Program-made: the position numbers and the translations under genes
The notes under the pieces: generated by a model
Told to the model about the DNA's origin: nothing
Database searches by the model: none
What the model saw: the letters and a program-made list of their open reading frames with translations, nothing else
Assembly (NCBI RefSeq): GCF_001039355.2
Contig: NW_019775897.1
Location: 106,283-135,120 of the forward strand
Direction: 5' to 3'
DNA from: Lingula anatina
Lineage: Eukaryota; Brachiopoda; Lingulata; Lingulida; Lingulidae
DNA: 28,838 bases
Part shown: positions 8,944 through 28,838 of the stretch, piece by piece
How positions within the stretch are numbered: position 1 is the first letter of the stretch
How the letters are laid out: each line of letters begins with the position of its first letter

Positions 8944-11480
8944 TTTTGTCACGCTAGGGTTTTCAACCAAACGGAAGCGGTCTTAGCTGCTGTATTAGCT
9001 AGCTATAGTGTAGACTGTCTGTGTCGTAGAAGTCTATAGTGTATATCTAAGCTGTTTTTATGTGTACCGGGTATATATACCCTGTATGTCGCATGTGATC
9101 TCTGTAACTGAAAAGAGTATTCCACCCACAACAATGGAGTTCGATGGAGATGCAGTTGTTATCCCAAATATCATTCAGGGATTTTAAAACACAGCTGAGA
9201 TCTTGAATGTAAAATCTCTCGGGCGACCTCTCAAGTCACACGGTGTATCATGCACAGTACCATAGAATCGAATCCGAATACGGTCAGCCTGGTTCCATGA
9301 ACGCTCCTGGATACTCCTTAATATTCCATTAGAAATCGATGGTTTAGAACAGTCGAGCACCGTTGCATGCGACCTCCACACGTAGCATTACAGATGATAT
9401 TAGTTCCTCGGGCGACGGTTTCTGTGTAGCACCGTTTTTCATTCACGCAAAAAATATGTACATACGCGCACCTCGTCTCACGATCGTACAGTACGTAACA
9501 GTTTTTATTTCGTAGTAGACGGGCTGTTAAAAACAAAAGCTGTCTAGATCATCGTTTATCGCTCAGACATCCCTAAACTGGTGTGCTCTGACCGGCGTAT
9601 TTCACCTGACATGACAACAGTAGCAGTCCGTCCATAAACTGTATGTCGCAATAACGCAAACTTTCCTATGACTCATATAAATTCTATATCATCTTAAGCT
9701 TTTGTTACAGGTAGCTGCAAAGCGTTGACCCGAGCCCCAGGTAAGACGTAACCTGTGTGGAGAGTTTTAAAGAAGTATCTCGGGTTCGTTTACACCGAGG
9801 ATTTAACCGAGAGAGGCTCTCGACCGAGATGACCTTTTTTTCACACTTTTGCCCTTGCGAAATCGCAGAATATAAAAGGTTGACTGCAATCATTAGAAGT
9901 TAGCCGCTAGACCATTTGCTGTGAATTTCACGTACAGCACCTATTAAGTAACACATTGATGCTTTATGGAGCGGGGACAAAAGATAACTTTGTGGTACTA
10001 ATTAAAATGTATCTGTGTAGGCCTACTGTTTATCATTATTGTATTATTTTCATTATACTTTTTATATGTTTGTCTATGTTTTAATTTCTAATTATTGTCT
10101 TTTACATACTAATTTAAAAACATTCAGGTTTGTCACATGATAAAGTTGTCTCAGTTTTAATCCCATTTGACACTCAGTACTTTCTTTTGAACTTTCAAAT
10201 TTATATGTCTAAAGCGTCAAAAAGAAGTATGGCAAGTTCAAAGACAAGTCGCGCTACATTTTGTTTTTAACATAAAATAAGACATGCTAAAATTAAGTGA
10301 TATTTTTGATAAATTTTGCACAATTTGAAATAAGCTGAAGAAAAATATATTGTAGCTTGGGAGAAGTGTATTCTATATACGGTATTTTTAAGGAGAGAGA
10401 TGGTGGACACTCAGTGAGACCGATCGGTGTGAACATGCTCGTTAAGTAAATCGTAACACGAAGAACACTTATAAAGGTATTCTAAGGGCGCCATTATTCA
10501 AAGAATTGGGTTTACATTTAGCATCGATGTTATTGGTTCGGAAGAATGCCTGCGTATTCGCCTTCGTGTCCTGGGTATAAAGGCGTCTTAACAACAAAGG
10601 AAGATGTCGCTAAAATAAGTCAATTTAACAAAGAAGACTGCAGCACGAAGGCGTAGTTTGTGTATAGTATATGTTTCTTTCTGTCACAGTTGTAAAAATA
10701 GACGTGATTCAGCTCTTGTAACAAAAGCTCTTGGTGAAATGAAAGCGCGGAGAAGGCGGGGAAGTTTAAGGGTAAATTTTGGGAAAAGTACCCACCCGAT
10801 CGCTTTCTATACCCGCTTCATGAAGCACCAAGTGTTCATAAACCGTAATTACTCGCGCACGCACGCACGCACGCGCGCGCACACACACACACACACTAAG
10901 AGAGAGAGAGAAACATGAGAAAATGTAGTACATACACACGATTTAGTCGGTGATAATCTTTATAAAAACTATTTATTTTTAGACGTAATTAATATCATAA
11001 GATTTTAATTAAAATCATAAGATCAAAATCATAAGATTTTAATTGCAAGTTAACATCCTCCGTATTGACAGTACAGAGAAACAGCTGCAATACACCATTC
11101 TATGGATGCATGGATACTTTGCAAATTTTTATCAAACATATGCAGTTGTTTTGCATAAAGTTAGTGCCAATATAAGTCGTCCTTATTCTTATATCACTTG
11201 TTTCCCTTAGAAGCGACAATTCTTTTTATGTCGAAATATGTTAGAGAAGAGTCGCTTATTATCTGAGACGTTTTTTCCGTGATTTTTAACATTACTAATC
11301 TCTTTCACATGTTACTTCTGATCAGGTACTTGTACATTTAACAAATGTCGATTTCCAAGTAACAAATTGTCAAATTACTCGGGTTCACTACGCCAGTTTT
11401 GATTTTTTTCTTCCAGATTTCAGCTCTGCTGACAATCTTTAGTTCACAATAAATAATTAAATAAAATTTCCATCACATAT
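8944..11480. other. Intergenic region between lectin receptor and LEKR1-like gene
   Basis: It should hold the lectin receptor promoter and 5' UTR on the right of 8943 and the 3' UTR of the LEKR1-like gene left of 11481. A more GC-balanced patch at about 9180-9560 has short Cys-containing open frames on the minus strand without recognisable domains or clear splice partners. About 10859-10911 is a CG/CA/GA simple repeat. I see no further gene. Confidence 0.5.
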
Positions 11481-11982
11481 TCACTTCCTTCCCATGGTGG
11501 CGGCTATTCTCTTCCGTATATCGGCTACGTTGCCCCCTTTAAATTTCCCAGGCGTCTTGGCTCTGTCTCCGTCAAACCCCATGGTGGTACTGGTACTGCT
11601 CATGTAGGACGGCAGAGACGCAGGTTGGGGAGGCGGGTGGGGCACGCTGTAACTGTTTCCCGTGCTATTGCTGCGCTGACCCGGACTGTCCTTGGGACTG
11701 TCCTGTCTTGCTACAGAGACCCCTGGTGACAAGCTTGCAGCCCGCTGACTCTGGCCATACCCAGCTGAAATCAAAATGATGAAGAAAATGATGCATATAT
11801 ATATGTAACAATTTCCCGACAAATCCAAATTCCCCGAAAATTAGAAAAAACTAATTCCCTCTACTCATGATTAATTGCAAGGCCCATAAGGTACCTGCAT
11901 TTAGGCTTGATGTTTGATTGTTTGATACCATATCTGATTTTTGAATTACTTTGTACCTGTATCAAATTCTGAAGCTGTGCAA

Positions 11983-12057
<75 letters not shown>

Positions 12058-12290
12058 CTCAAATTGGTAATTAATTCTTACTTGCTGGCTTTTTATACTG
12101 CAGAAGCTCTTCTTTCAGTGCACTCAAAGCCTCGGTTAGTTCAAACCTTTCCTCACACTCTCTGCGTACAGTGTCCTGCAGTAAATCATTCTGAAAAAGA
12201 AATTATTATATCACAAGATGTTTTTTATTTCTCATTTTTACCATGAATCTAATGTTCCAAGTTTTTTTCTTCATTGCTTTAATGTGCTAG

Positions 12291-12347
<57 letters not shown>

Positions 12348-15300
12348 TACACATGCAGAATTAACCTCAGTACCATATTAAACTTCTTTATCAAATCTTA
12401 ATGATATAAAGTACTTTCGTGTGATTTTTAGAATCATTAACCAGTCAATTAAGCCATACTCACATCTTCTTTGGCGTTCGCAAGCTGCTGTTCTAAACTG
12501 CTGACTTCACCCCTAAGCTCTTCCATCATCTGATCCTTCCCCCTCAGATCTCCTTTCAGTTTGAGGACAACTTCATCACTTTCAAAATCAACTTTACCTA
12601 AATGGAGGTATTATTATAATTGTTAATTATGGTTAATTCTGCAGACACTAAAGTAAAACTTTTTTTTTTCTTTTTGGGCAACTTTTAACACAAATGTCAC
12701 TTTTAAGTAGTGGTACATGTATACATATGTTAACAGAAGCTGTTAAGCAGATTTTTTTCATCACCGAAGTGTTAAAGATTTAGTGGTCAGTACCTTGAGA
12801 AAAGTGCCATTTGTAAAGTTCACCTTTGGACTTAAAAACTCCAATATCATTTCCCAATGTTTGTTTTTTCATTTTATAACAATACAATACAATAAAATAA
12901 AATATTCATCCAAACACAATCACCCCCCCCCCCCCAAAAAAAAAAAAAATACAAGAAAGAAATATACTTTTCTACTAAGATGCTAAAGTCAGCTATAATC
13001 TTCAGTTTTCTATCACCCTAGTCGCTCTCCACACCTAGCCTCTCTTCCAGCTCAGCTATGATAGTTTTCAGATTGCCAATCTCCTCTCTCAGAGAGTTCT
13101 CCATGTGTGTGCTGTTAGCTCTACACTCCCTGAGCTGTCTCTGAACCTCCACCATTTCAGCTTTGTGCTTACTGCCCAGCATGGTCAGTTCAGACTGGAC
13201 CTGGAAGGGAACGGGATGGAGTTGGGTGCATGTAGACAGAGACATGAACCAGTCTGGGTTTTGTTCCTGTCTGAATCCACAGATTGTCATTCAGTGCATT
13301 CAGACAGAAAAGTAGAGTGATTTTTAAATAAGTTAATTATTATTTTCATTGAAATTTGCAGATTGTCTTTCGGTGTTGAACATACTGGTGTGAATTAACA
13401 TCCCTGCACGAATGCCCACTGTTCTTGGGCACATTCACACAGGAATATAAACCCTGATTGCCTTAGGTCCATATCACACTTAGCATGTTCAGATACAATT
13501 TATGTTGAAACTTTTTTTGGTTATAAAAACATGTCAAAAGCTGACATAAATTATGTGAGTTGCAAGGCTGCATATACATGTAAAACTCTAATAAGCAAAG
13601 ATACATGGGTTGCCAGCAAAATAAAATTTCCCCACACAGAGAAACATCTTTCCTACAGTAACTGTTGTTTCTTAAATAATTAATTGCCAGGCATCGAATG
13701 CTGGTATACTGGTTGGCGGCTGCATAATTCATAGCTTGACATTCAAGACATATATTGAACAAAACTGAGAATGCTTTTGTATTGTTTTTTAAAAACAATT
13801 TCTTATAAAGACATTAACAATGTTTTTGGGATATGCTATGGCATGGTAATAATCCTTCACCCTTAGTTTTATGAATTGCTCATATTAATCTATTATTTCA
13901 TTTTTTAAATCTGAGGTTACTTTTTCCATGCATCATTTCTTTATATGTACTTTATAGGGTAAGGGTAAGCCTTTCAGCTCTGCACTAACATAATTTCATT
14001 TTTAAAAAATCAGTTATTTCTCTTATCAGATATGACATGTACAAATAAATATCAATGTATATAATTTACCTTTGATTCACTGTTTTTATTTTCTCTTACA
14101 TATTTTTCCACCAACTCCTGGTGCTTTTCTTTTTCAATTTGCATTTCCTACAAGAAAAAACAATCAACTGCAGAAATTTCACTATAATTTATCAAACTTG
14201 GCCAGTCACAAAATTAACAACTGCTGGCTTTTAACAGTTTTAATTTGCAATGAGTGCCAGTAATAAATAAAAAATCGATTGCTTTAAATTAATACATTAA
14301 TATTGTTTAATTAGTTTTATGTTGATAACATACATACCATGACAAAGTTTTCCTTCAACTTCTCCTCAAGTAATCTTATTTCAGCAGCATGTTTTTGCCT
14401 TTCTGATCTCAGTGCTTCTTCAAGCTACAGCAAATATATTAGAAATATCAGCTAGAAAAGTACTCACATGTCCTTCACTAATTAATCAATCAATTATTGG
14501 ATCTCAACAACAGCTTTCAAGTAAGCCCATTTCTGGCCTCTCCTAAAAACAAGAATCCATCAGTAACCTTCCAAGTCAGGCTTTAGACTTACACCTAACA
14601 AAGACTCTACCATAACCTCCTTAATGGAGGAAATAAATTCTATCAAATTCCTGTTGCTGTTAAATTCACATGCAGAGTATGATTTTTTTTTTTTTTTTTG
14701 GTTGTTGTATTTATATACGAATGTGTAAACAGTTTTACTAGCAGAAAAAATAAGCACAATAAAGATGTCTATTTTAGAGAGCTGTTGACAAATGATAAGT
14801 AGCAGTATTATCCAAAAAAACAAATCTGTTCTCAAAATGACACATGCATACAAACACAAGATTACACACCCACACATACATATACACAAGAATACACACA
14901 AAAATTACCTTTTCTGGCCATTGTTCACTGTCCTGTATCTTCCTCCTAAAGCTGTCTTTGAGCTGCTCTATTCTATTCTGATGAGACAGGATCATGGACT
15001 CTCTAAGCATGAAACATAACAGGTGGAAATATTAGTATCTCTCAGCAAGCTACACCATGAAAAAAGGCCCTCATCACAGCACAGGTTAGTTGTTCTGAAC
15101 TAAACAGCTGAGATAAGAAAAAGTGTTTTAAGATTAACTAACCTAAATATTATGAACAACATGAGAGCCACCAACGGTGACAGTAGCAATATTAATGCCA
15201 AGGTACAAAGGCCAGTTACCTTTCTGCCTTTAGAGCCATCAGCTCTTCCTGTGTTCTATAAAGTGCTGCTTTCATTTCCTCTGTTTTATCTGAAATTGCA

Positions 15301-18300
15301 GATTGAAACCCAAGTTGTGTTCATTAAGGTCTGTTTTCAGAAAATTAATTTCATTCTGACATTCACAAGCATTTTTGGTGTTAATCGCATGCAGCTATTA
15401 TTTAATGACTGGTACATGTAGGAATTAAAAATAAAGACTGACTTGTTTAAGATGAACAGCATTTTCCTTAATAAGATCAACATCAATGGTTGGTTTCATA
15501 AAAGAACAAAAGTCAAAAGTCGAGGCTAACTTTGAAAAGATTTTTGGTTGTTTTGCACTTAGTAGGTACAGAATGATATAATGTCAGACTCTGTTTTACC
15601 AGAAATTAAGTAAGAAAAATGGCTATTATCTAAGAAAAAAATAACTGTATCTACTCTGCCTAATGTACATATGTATATTGATCATATGCCAATTTTTTAT
15701 CCTAAATTTAGGACCCTCCTTCAGCTCAAGTTCTTTTTATGAAAACCATCTCTCATTATTGTACACTCACTTTCTGTGGCAGACGCCTTGTTTTTTATCT
15801 CCTGCTCAGTTCTCCGTTGCTCGTCAAACCTCTTTATCAGAACATCTCTTTCCTTCTCACTCATTGCTAGCTGTGCCTCAGCTGCCTTCAGCTCACGGGT
15901 GAGTCTGGTCACGTTAGATTCCGCTGTCTGGTCTCTTTTGCGCTGCTGTGCTATGGCGTTCTCGACTTCCTGGGATTTGGCCCTGGATCAAAAAGGAAGC
16001 ACCTTAACTTCAGATCTGATAATGATTATATTTCATTATGATTTTACTGGTAATATATACTTGAATACTCTTGATACCTTAGTTGTTCTTTATACTGCTC
16101 TGCTTGGAAAGTAACTGCTCTGCAATCTGTGACAGACTTCTCATACTGGTTTTTCAGGTCTGTAACAAGAAAATCATATGTTAAACCTTTATAAGCTGGC
16201 ACAATGACACGGGTCCAAATCAAGACTCAACAAGATCCTGCCATATCACAAAACATGTAATAATTAATTTAAAACAATTTTAACTAATTCACTGGCTTAT
16301 TAACAATTTAAAAATAATTACTACTACATATTAGAAAATGTCCAACTTTCAACTCCATTTACTTTTTCAAAAACAATGGAACCAGTCTATCAAATTTTAT
16401 TGAATTGTGTAAAGGGTGGGATACATGAGACATCCCACTAGGCCTCAAAAACATAAGCACTAGGTGATATGGTAATCAACTGGTGATGCTTTTAAATATG
16501 GAAAAGCTCTAATAAAAAAATCACACAAATACAAAATAATAATAAATATGATAAATTTCAAGCTCACTTGTGAACTCCTTTTGCAATGCGTCTCTCTCCT
16601 GTAACAAAATGGCAGCTTGGTCGTGCTCAGTTTTCAGTTTGTCTTGCTGTGATTTATAGTTTGTCACAGCGTCTGTCAGCTCTGCTAACTTTCCCTGTAA
16701 CACCTGGTTCTCCTTCTCCAGCTCTGTGACTTTTGTTTTAGACTTCTGTGTTTCTGGGAGTAAACAGAAAATCAGTTAATTGTCAAGGATGGTGGCAGTT
16801 AATGTTTCACAAACTTTACTGAAATTAGCCCCTTGGCCACTTTCTGGCTTTTCACTCCAAATAGTTGTGGTTTTTAAAAGATTTTTCTTTAGTTGTGTAA
16901 TGGTCATTAATAAATCATGGATTTATCTTGAAGTTCCAGAAAAATCCATCACAAGTAATTGGATGACCTCTAACTTAGGACATATAACAAATGCATGGTT
17001 ATCAGCTCTCCTGCCCAAACCCGAAGTATTATATGTTCCATGCAAGACATGCTGAAACAGCTGGTCCTTAAAGTCTTGACCAATAAAATTTATAAAGACT
17101 GTTAGATAACTGTCTTCAATTGGTGTAAGGGTAACAGTTTTATGAGATGCCATTTTCAATTTATAGTCAGTCCAGCAAAAAAAAAAAAAAAAAAAATCCC
17201 ACAAACTTTTCACAACCCTGAGTCCAAATGTCCATATGCCTGTAACAGGTTCAGCATGTCAGCCACACAAAATGACCTAAGCATACCTGAAAGTTCAGCA
17301 GAACAAATCTTGTGGACAGCGGTCTTGATCCTGGCAAACTCCTCCTTCGTGATGCGGTCTCTATGTTCAACAAACGTCTGGATGTTCTGAAGACTGGATT
17401 TCTGCTGTTGAAGGGTAAGTATCAAAGGAGGAAGACTTTGACGCAGGGAATTCAGCTGTAACCTGTATTTGCATAGTAAAAAAATAAATTAATTAAATGA
17501 ATAAATAAATATATCAAATAAATGAATAAATAAGTAAATAAATAATATTTATTGAATGGGATACTTATGTTCATTCGTCTACACAAGAAATTAAGCTTTG
17601 AACAACAAACAAATAAATAAAATCAACATTTATCATTTAATAATTGATGGAATGGATTTTATTTCACCAGATAAATGTTTTTGCTGAGTAAAAGAACCCC
17701 AAAAATATTGGTTTAAATTTCACATACAACAATTTGCCCAAAACATATTAATGCTCAACTAGGCCAAAAATAGTTATCTCCTCATATTTTGGTATACATT
17801 TTGGTATACAACTGTTGTAGTAAAATAGTTAGAAAAATGCTACAGATAATGCATTAACACTAAATCTCAGATATAACAGTGTTCTTCCAACTTCAAACTT
17901 TTTTCAATACCTGCACTTTTCTCCATCTTGAATGCTTTTCCCAAGCCTTTCCTCCAATTCTTTTGATGATGATTTTAATCTGTTTATGTTTTCTTCTTTG
18001 TCGCTGACTTGTTGTTTCAGTTTGGACAAACTGAAATTATTATGCACATTGATAATTCCAATGTAAATGAAATTGTACACTGTGACAATGAAAACATCGT
18101 AATATAGTTTGATTTACTTTATAAAAATCAAGTTACAGCTGCACTGGTGCTAACTGGTTTCTAGAAAAATTGTTGAAGATAAACCTGCCAGAATAAGATG
18201 TGCTATAATGGTGAGCCCTAAATATTCCATCAAGATTCTTTCTGTCTTTTACAATGAGCTGAATGATATAAATATAATCACCATCAATGAAAAAAAAAAC

Positions 18301-18974
18301 ATTCCATAGTTAAGAGCACAGGCCACAATACATACATGGCATCTTTAGCTTCTATTGTTTGTTTTTGTTCTTCAAATTTATCCTGGACCACTTTGAGCTC
18401 TTGTCTCATCAGTCTTTCTTTTTCTTCGCATCCCTAGGAGTTAAAACAAAGTTCTGAATAATAATCAAGCAGTTTAGATTTGTCAGCCATTTTCATTTCA
18501 GCTGTTAACTCTTGCGTACCTCCAAAGTTCCCAACATGATGGAACTCAAAATGTGCAGACTTAAGAACCCTCCCTCCCCCCTTTACCAAAGAACTGCTTA
18601 CTGACCTGCGCCTTTTAATGTATAAATCTCATTTAGATTAGTCTTTAGCACAAACTCTTTGTATTGATCATGTCCTTGATATTAAGGCAAATATCAATAA
18701 AGTTTCAATATACCAATATTTTTATTCCAGCCAAAATACAATAGTAAGTTTAAGTGAAAAAATTTTCTTTAAACATGGCACTTACTTTATAGCGCTCCAG
18801 CTCCTTCTGTGTCGCTGTTAATTTATCCTCTAAAGCCTTTATCTCTCGATGAATGAGATAACTGACACCACAGAACTTGCAAACCGTTTCACCACGCTCC
18901 ATTTTCTGGATCTCCTCAGGGAGCGGGTGCTCGGGTGTGTGATACTCAAACTTCTCTCCATCTTTATTTGCCAT
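11481..18974 (-). CDS. LEKR1: LEKR1-like coiled-coil protein
   Basis: Fifteen coding exons: 18974-18786, 18433-18336, 18030-17911, 17462-17287, 16753-16568, 16159-16078, 15982-15771, 15289-15220, 15002-14909, 14424-14338, 14147-14070, 13200-13035, 12597-12464, 12190-12082, 11764-11481 (stop TGA). Every phase matches; the total is 2085 nt, 694 residues. Residues 16-50 contain HPLPEEIQKMERGETVCKFC, then GVSYLIHREIKALE, which I recognise from memory as the start of LEKR1 (leucine-, glutamate- and lysine-rich protein 1); CxxC at 32-35 may bind metal. From about residue 45 to 600 the chain is Glu/Lys/Gln/Leu-rich heptad coiled coil. The C-terminal exon is a Ser/Pro/Gln-rich linker ending in a basic helix (DIRKRIAATMGRK). 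Molecular function is not established; a structural or cytoskeletal role is only a guess. The first ATG could be 18986 if the acceptor lies further upstream. I saw no other gene in the introns. Confidence 0.8.
12001..12053. repeat. (A)20 plus (TA)n microsatellite
   Basis: A run of 20 A (11981-12000) followed by about 26 TA units, in the last intron of the LEKR1-like gene, some 30 bases from the exon 12082-12190 donor. Confidence 0.9.
12291..12345. repeat. (AAT)n microsatellite
   Basis: About 18 trinucleotide units in an intron of the LEKR1-like gene. Confidence 0.9.
17476..17550. repeat. (AAAT)n-like degenerate simple repeat
   Basis: Imperfect AAAT/TAAA units in the intron immediately upstream (on the minus strand) of exon 17462-17287. 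Confidence 0.7.
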
Positions 18975-19060
18975 TGCAGTCTTCATTATGGGGGGGGGGA
19001 GGGGAATGGAAAATTAATAAAATACAGACTGTATTTAAGTATGCCAACTTCATATGCATA

Positions 19061-19180
19061 GAGAGAGAGAGAGAGAGAGAGAGGAGGGGGGGGGAGGGGG
19101 AACGATAATTATGAGTGAGTTTGAAAGTTGTCTTAATATTATGAGAGAGAGAGGGGGGAGAGAGAAAGGGTCGGGGGAGA
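19061..19180. repeat. Purine-rich (GA)n and G-run cluster
   Basis: Several GA runs and G runs in the first intron of the LEKR1-like gene. With the G tract at 18990-18998 these form a pyrimidine-rich tract on the minus strand upstream of the first coding exon's acceptor. Confidence 0.75.
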
Positions 19181-19339
19181 GACGTTGAACGTCGGAATAA
19201 AAATAAATAAAACTTTTTAAAAATACAAAGGTAGTTAAAGTAAAGAATCCACCTATCTGGAAGCTACTGGTGCTCTGTGCTTGTCCTTAAAAAAACTAAC
19301 CTTTGATTCCTTTATTTCATTAGTGGACTGTAAAGTTAC

Positions 19340-19400
19340 CTTCAACGGTCAACTTCCACTCTTGTCTGTCTGAACTTCAAAGGAGGCGGCCATGATGAAT
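19340..19400 (-). other. Probable non-coding first exon of the LEKR1-like gene with short uORF
   Basis: On the minus strand an ATGGCCGCC start (19393) opens a 14-codon frame ending in TGA (19351-19349), followed by a good donor (GAAG then GTAACTTT, exon end 19340). CATGGCCGCC resembles the YY1-type element common around starts of animal housekeeping genes. The exon would splice to the acceptor before 18980. The 5' end is not visible; 19400 is only nominal. Confidence 0.5.
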
Positions 19401-19600
19401 CCAATGAAAACAATTTCATCCGGGTACCTGGTTCTTACTGATGTAAGAAAAGTGCACAAACATTAGGTAATATATGTCACAAGTCTATCAATAGTTGTAA
19501 CTGAGTCAGTAATTTAGAATTTTTTGCATAAGCTTATAAATTTTGCTAATATATTTATTTTTAAAACGGAGAACAAAGCACTCTGGGTAAAGCGGGAAGT
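19400..19600. promoter_or_regulatory. Putative bidirectional promoter between LEKR1-like and USP48
   Basis: About 200 bp separate the upstream ATGs of two divergent first exons (minus at 19393, plus at 19601). There is no clear TATA box at a fixed distance from either. Both first exons begin near ATGGCC/ATGGCG contexts typical of broad housekeeping promoters. This is inferred from geometry alone. Confidence 0.5.
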
Positions 19601-19665
19601 ATGGCGACCGAGAGCAGACAATTTTCTGTCATAGAATCAAGAAAACATATTTCTTTCCGTTACTG
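19575..19665 (+). other. Probable non-coding first exon of USP48 with spliced uORF
   Basis: ATG at 19601 opens 21 codons plus TG up to a strong donor (CTG then GTAAGG, exon end 19665). A strong pyrimidine tract ends in an acceptor at 20153, two bases before the USP48 ATG. Joining them makes TG+A, a TGA stop, followed by one C and then the main ATG (20156). The 5' edge of this exon is a guess. Confidence 0.5.
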
Positions 19666-20155
19666 GTAAGGATATTGAATCAGCTGCGCAATTTATTTAT
19701 TCGTGATATACCATACAACAATTGCAATTCTATGAAATGATATTAATGGAATGTAAACTTTGTGTTTTGGTAAAACAATTCATTTTCCTACGTTTGCTGT
19801 CACAGCTGCAATGTTTATAATTTTTCGGCTTTGGAAATACGAAAGCTTTCTCGACAGAATTTTCATATAATATTCTTACGGGTTAAACGAATGGTGTATC
19901 CAAAAATTCAGGCATTTTATTATTCATGTCGCAACTGGAAAACGAGAAGAGTGTAGTATTTGTACCACCACCACACGGTTTAACGTTAAAAAGTAACTTT
20001 GTACATTATTGTCACAACATACATGAGTATGACGGATGAGCCTGGCCCAATGCTTTACCATTGTCTTTGGCGATGGCAAAATGTATTATGTCAGAGAATG
20101 GAGGATTGCCTTGTTTTCTTTTCTTGCTTCCCATTTCTGATTTGTCAATCCAGAC

Positions 20156-28838
<8,683 letters not shown>

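Noticed and set aside
9184-9536. Two overlapping Cys-containing minus-strand open frames as a possible extra gene
   Set aside because: Short, no ATG with good context, no recognised domain, and no convincing splice partners; kept only as a note on the intergenic region.
8829-12345. CRISPR-like or satellite arrays suggested by regular repeats
   Set aside because: They are simple di- and trinucleotide microsatellites without spacers.
13463-13798. 111-codon minus-strand open frame
   Set aside because: Lies wholly inside a LEKR1-like intron, has no domain, and neighbouring exons join in phase without it.
16923-17213. 96-codon minus-strand open frame with poly-Phe start
   Set aside because: Intronic; begins in the poly-A/poly-T run at about 17178-17197 and breaks the phase between exons 17287 and 16753.

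Overview
This window is animal nuclear DNA. Coding sequence is split into short exons with GT..AG introns, and the rest is AT-rich with long microsatellites, homopolymer runs and short inverted-repeat elements. Gene content (a USP48 orthologue, a LEKR1-like coiled-coil gene, a C-type lectin/mucin receptor) and the repeat style fit a marine invertebrate, perhaps a lophotrochozoan such as a mollusc. The clade is an inference.

Layout: (1) 1-2490 is gene-poor and repeat-rich. (2) 2491-8943, minus strand, is a seven-exon gene for a predicted 537-residue type I membrane protein: signal peptide, long-form C-type lectin domain, Thr-rich mucin-like stalk, one membrane helix, and a cytoplasmic tail with four NPxY motifs. 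(3) 8944-11480 has no gene I can support. (4) 11481-18974, minus strand, is a 15-coding-exon gene for a 694-residue coiled-coil protein whose N-terminus resembles LEKR1, plus a probable non-coding first exon near 19340-19400. (5) 19400-19600 is a short gap between two divergent first exons, a likely bidirectional promoter. (6) From 19601 rightward, plus strand, lies USP48: a non-coding first exon with an upstream ORF, then 20 coding exons (20156-28698) covering the N-terminus, USP catalytic domain, first DUSP domain and most of the second. The gene runs off the right edge.

All three gene models were built by matching splice phases exon by exon. The lectin receptor (1614 nt) and LEKR1-like (2085 nt) coding lengths divide by three and end in stops. 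The USP48 exons stay in frame for 2720 nt up to a phase-2 donor. No pathway links the three genes; the only arrangement likely to matter functionally is the head-to-head LEKR1-like/USP48 pair.

Most unusual points: a Ser-rich insertion encoded inside the USP48 catalytic domain; several recent duplications touching USP48 splice sites (four copies of the exon 7 donor, a 32-bp tandem array starting at the exon 20 donor, a decayed copy of exon 9 in the preceding intron); a USP48 upstream ORF whose stop is created by splicing one base before the main start; and 17-residue NPxY repeats in the lectin receptor tail.
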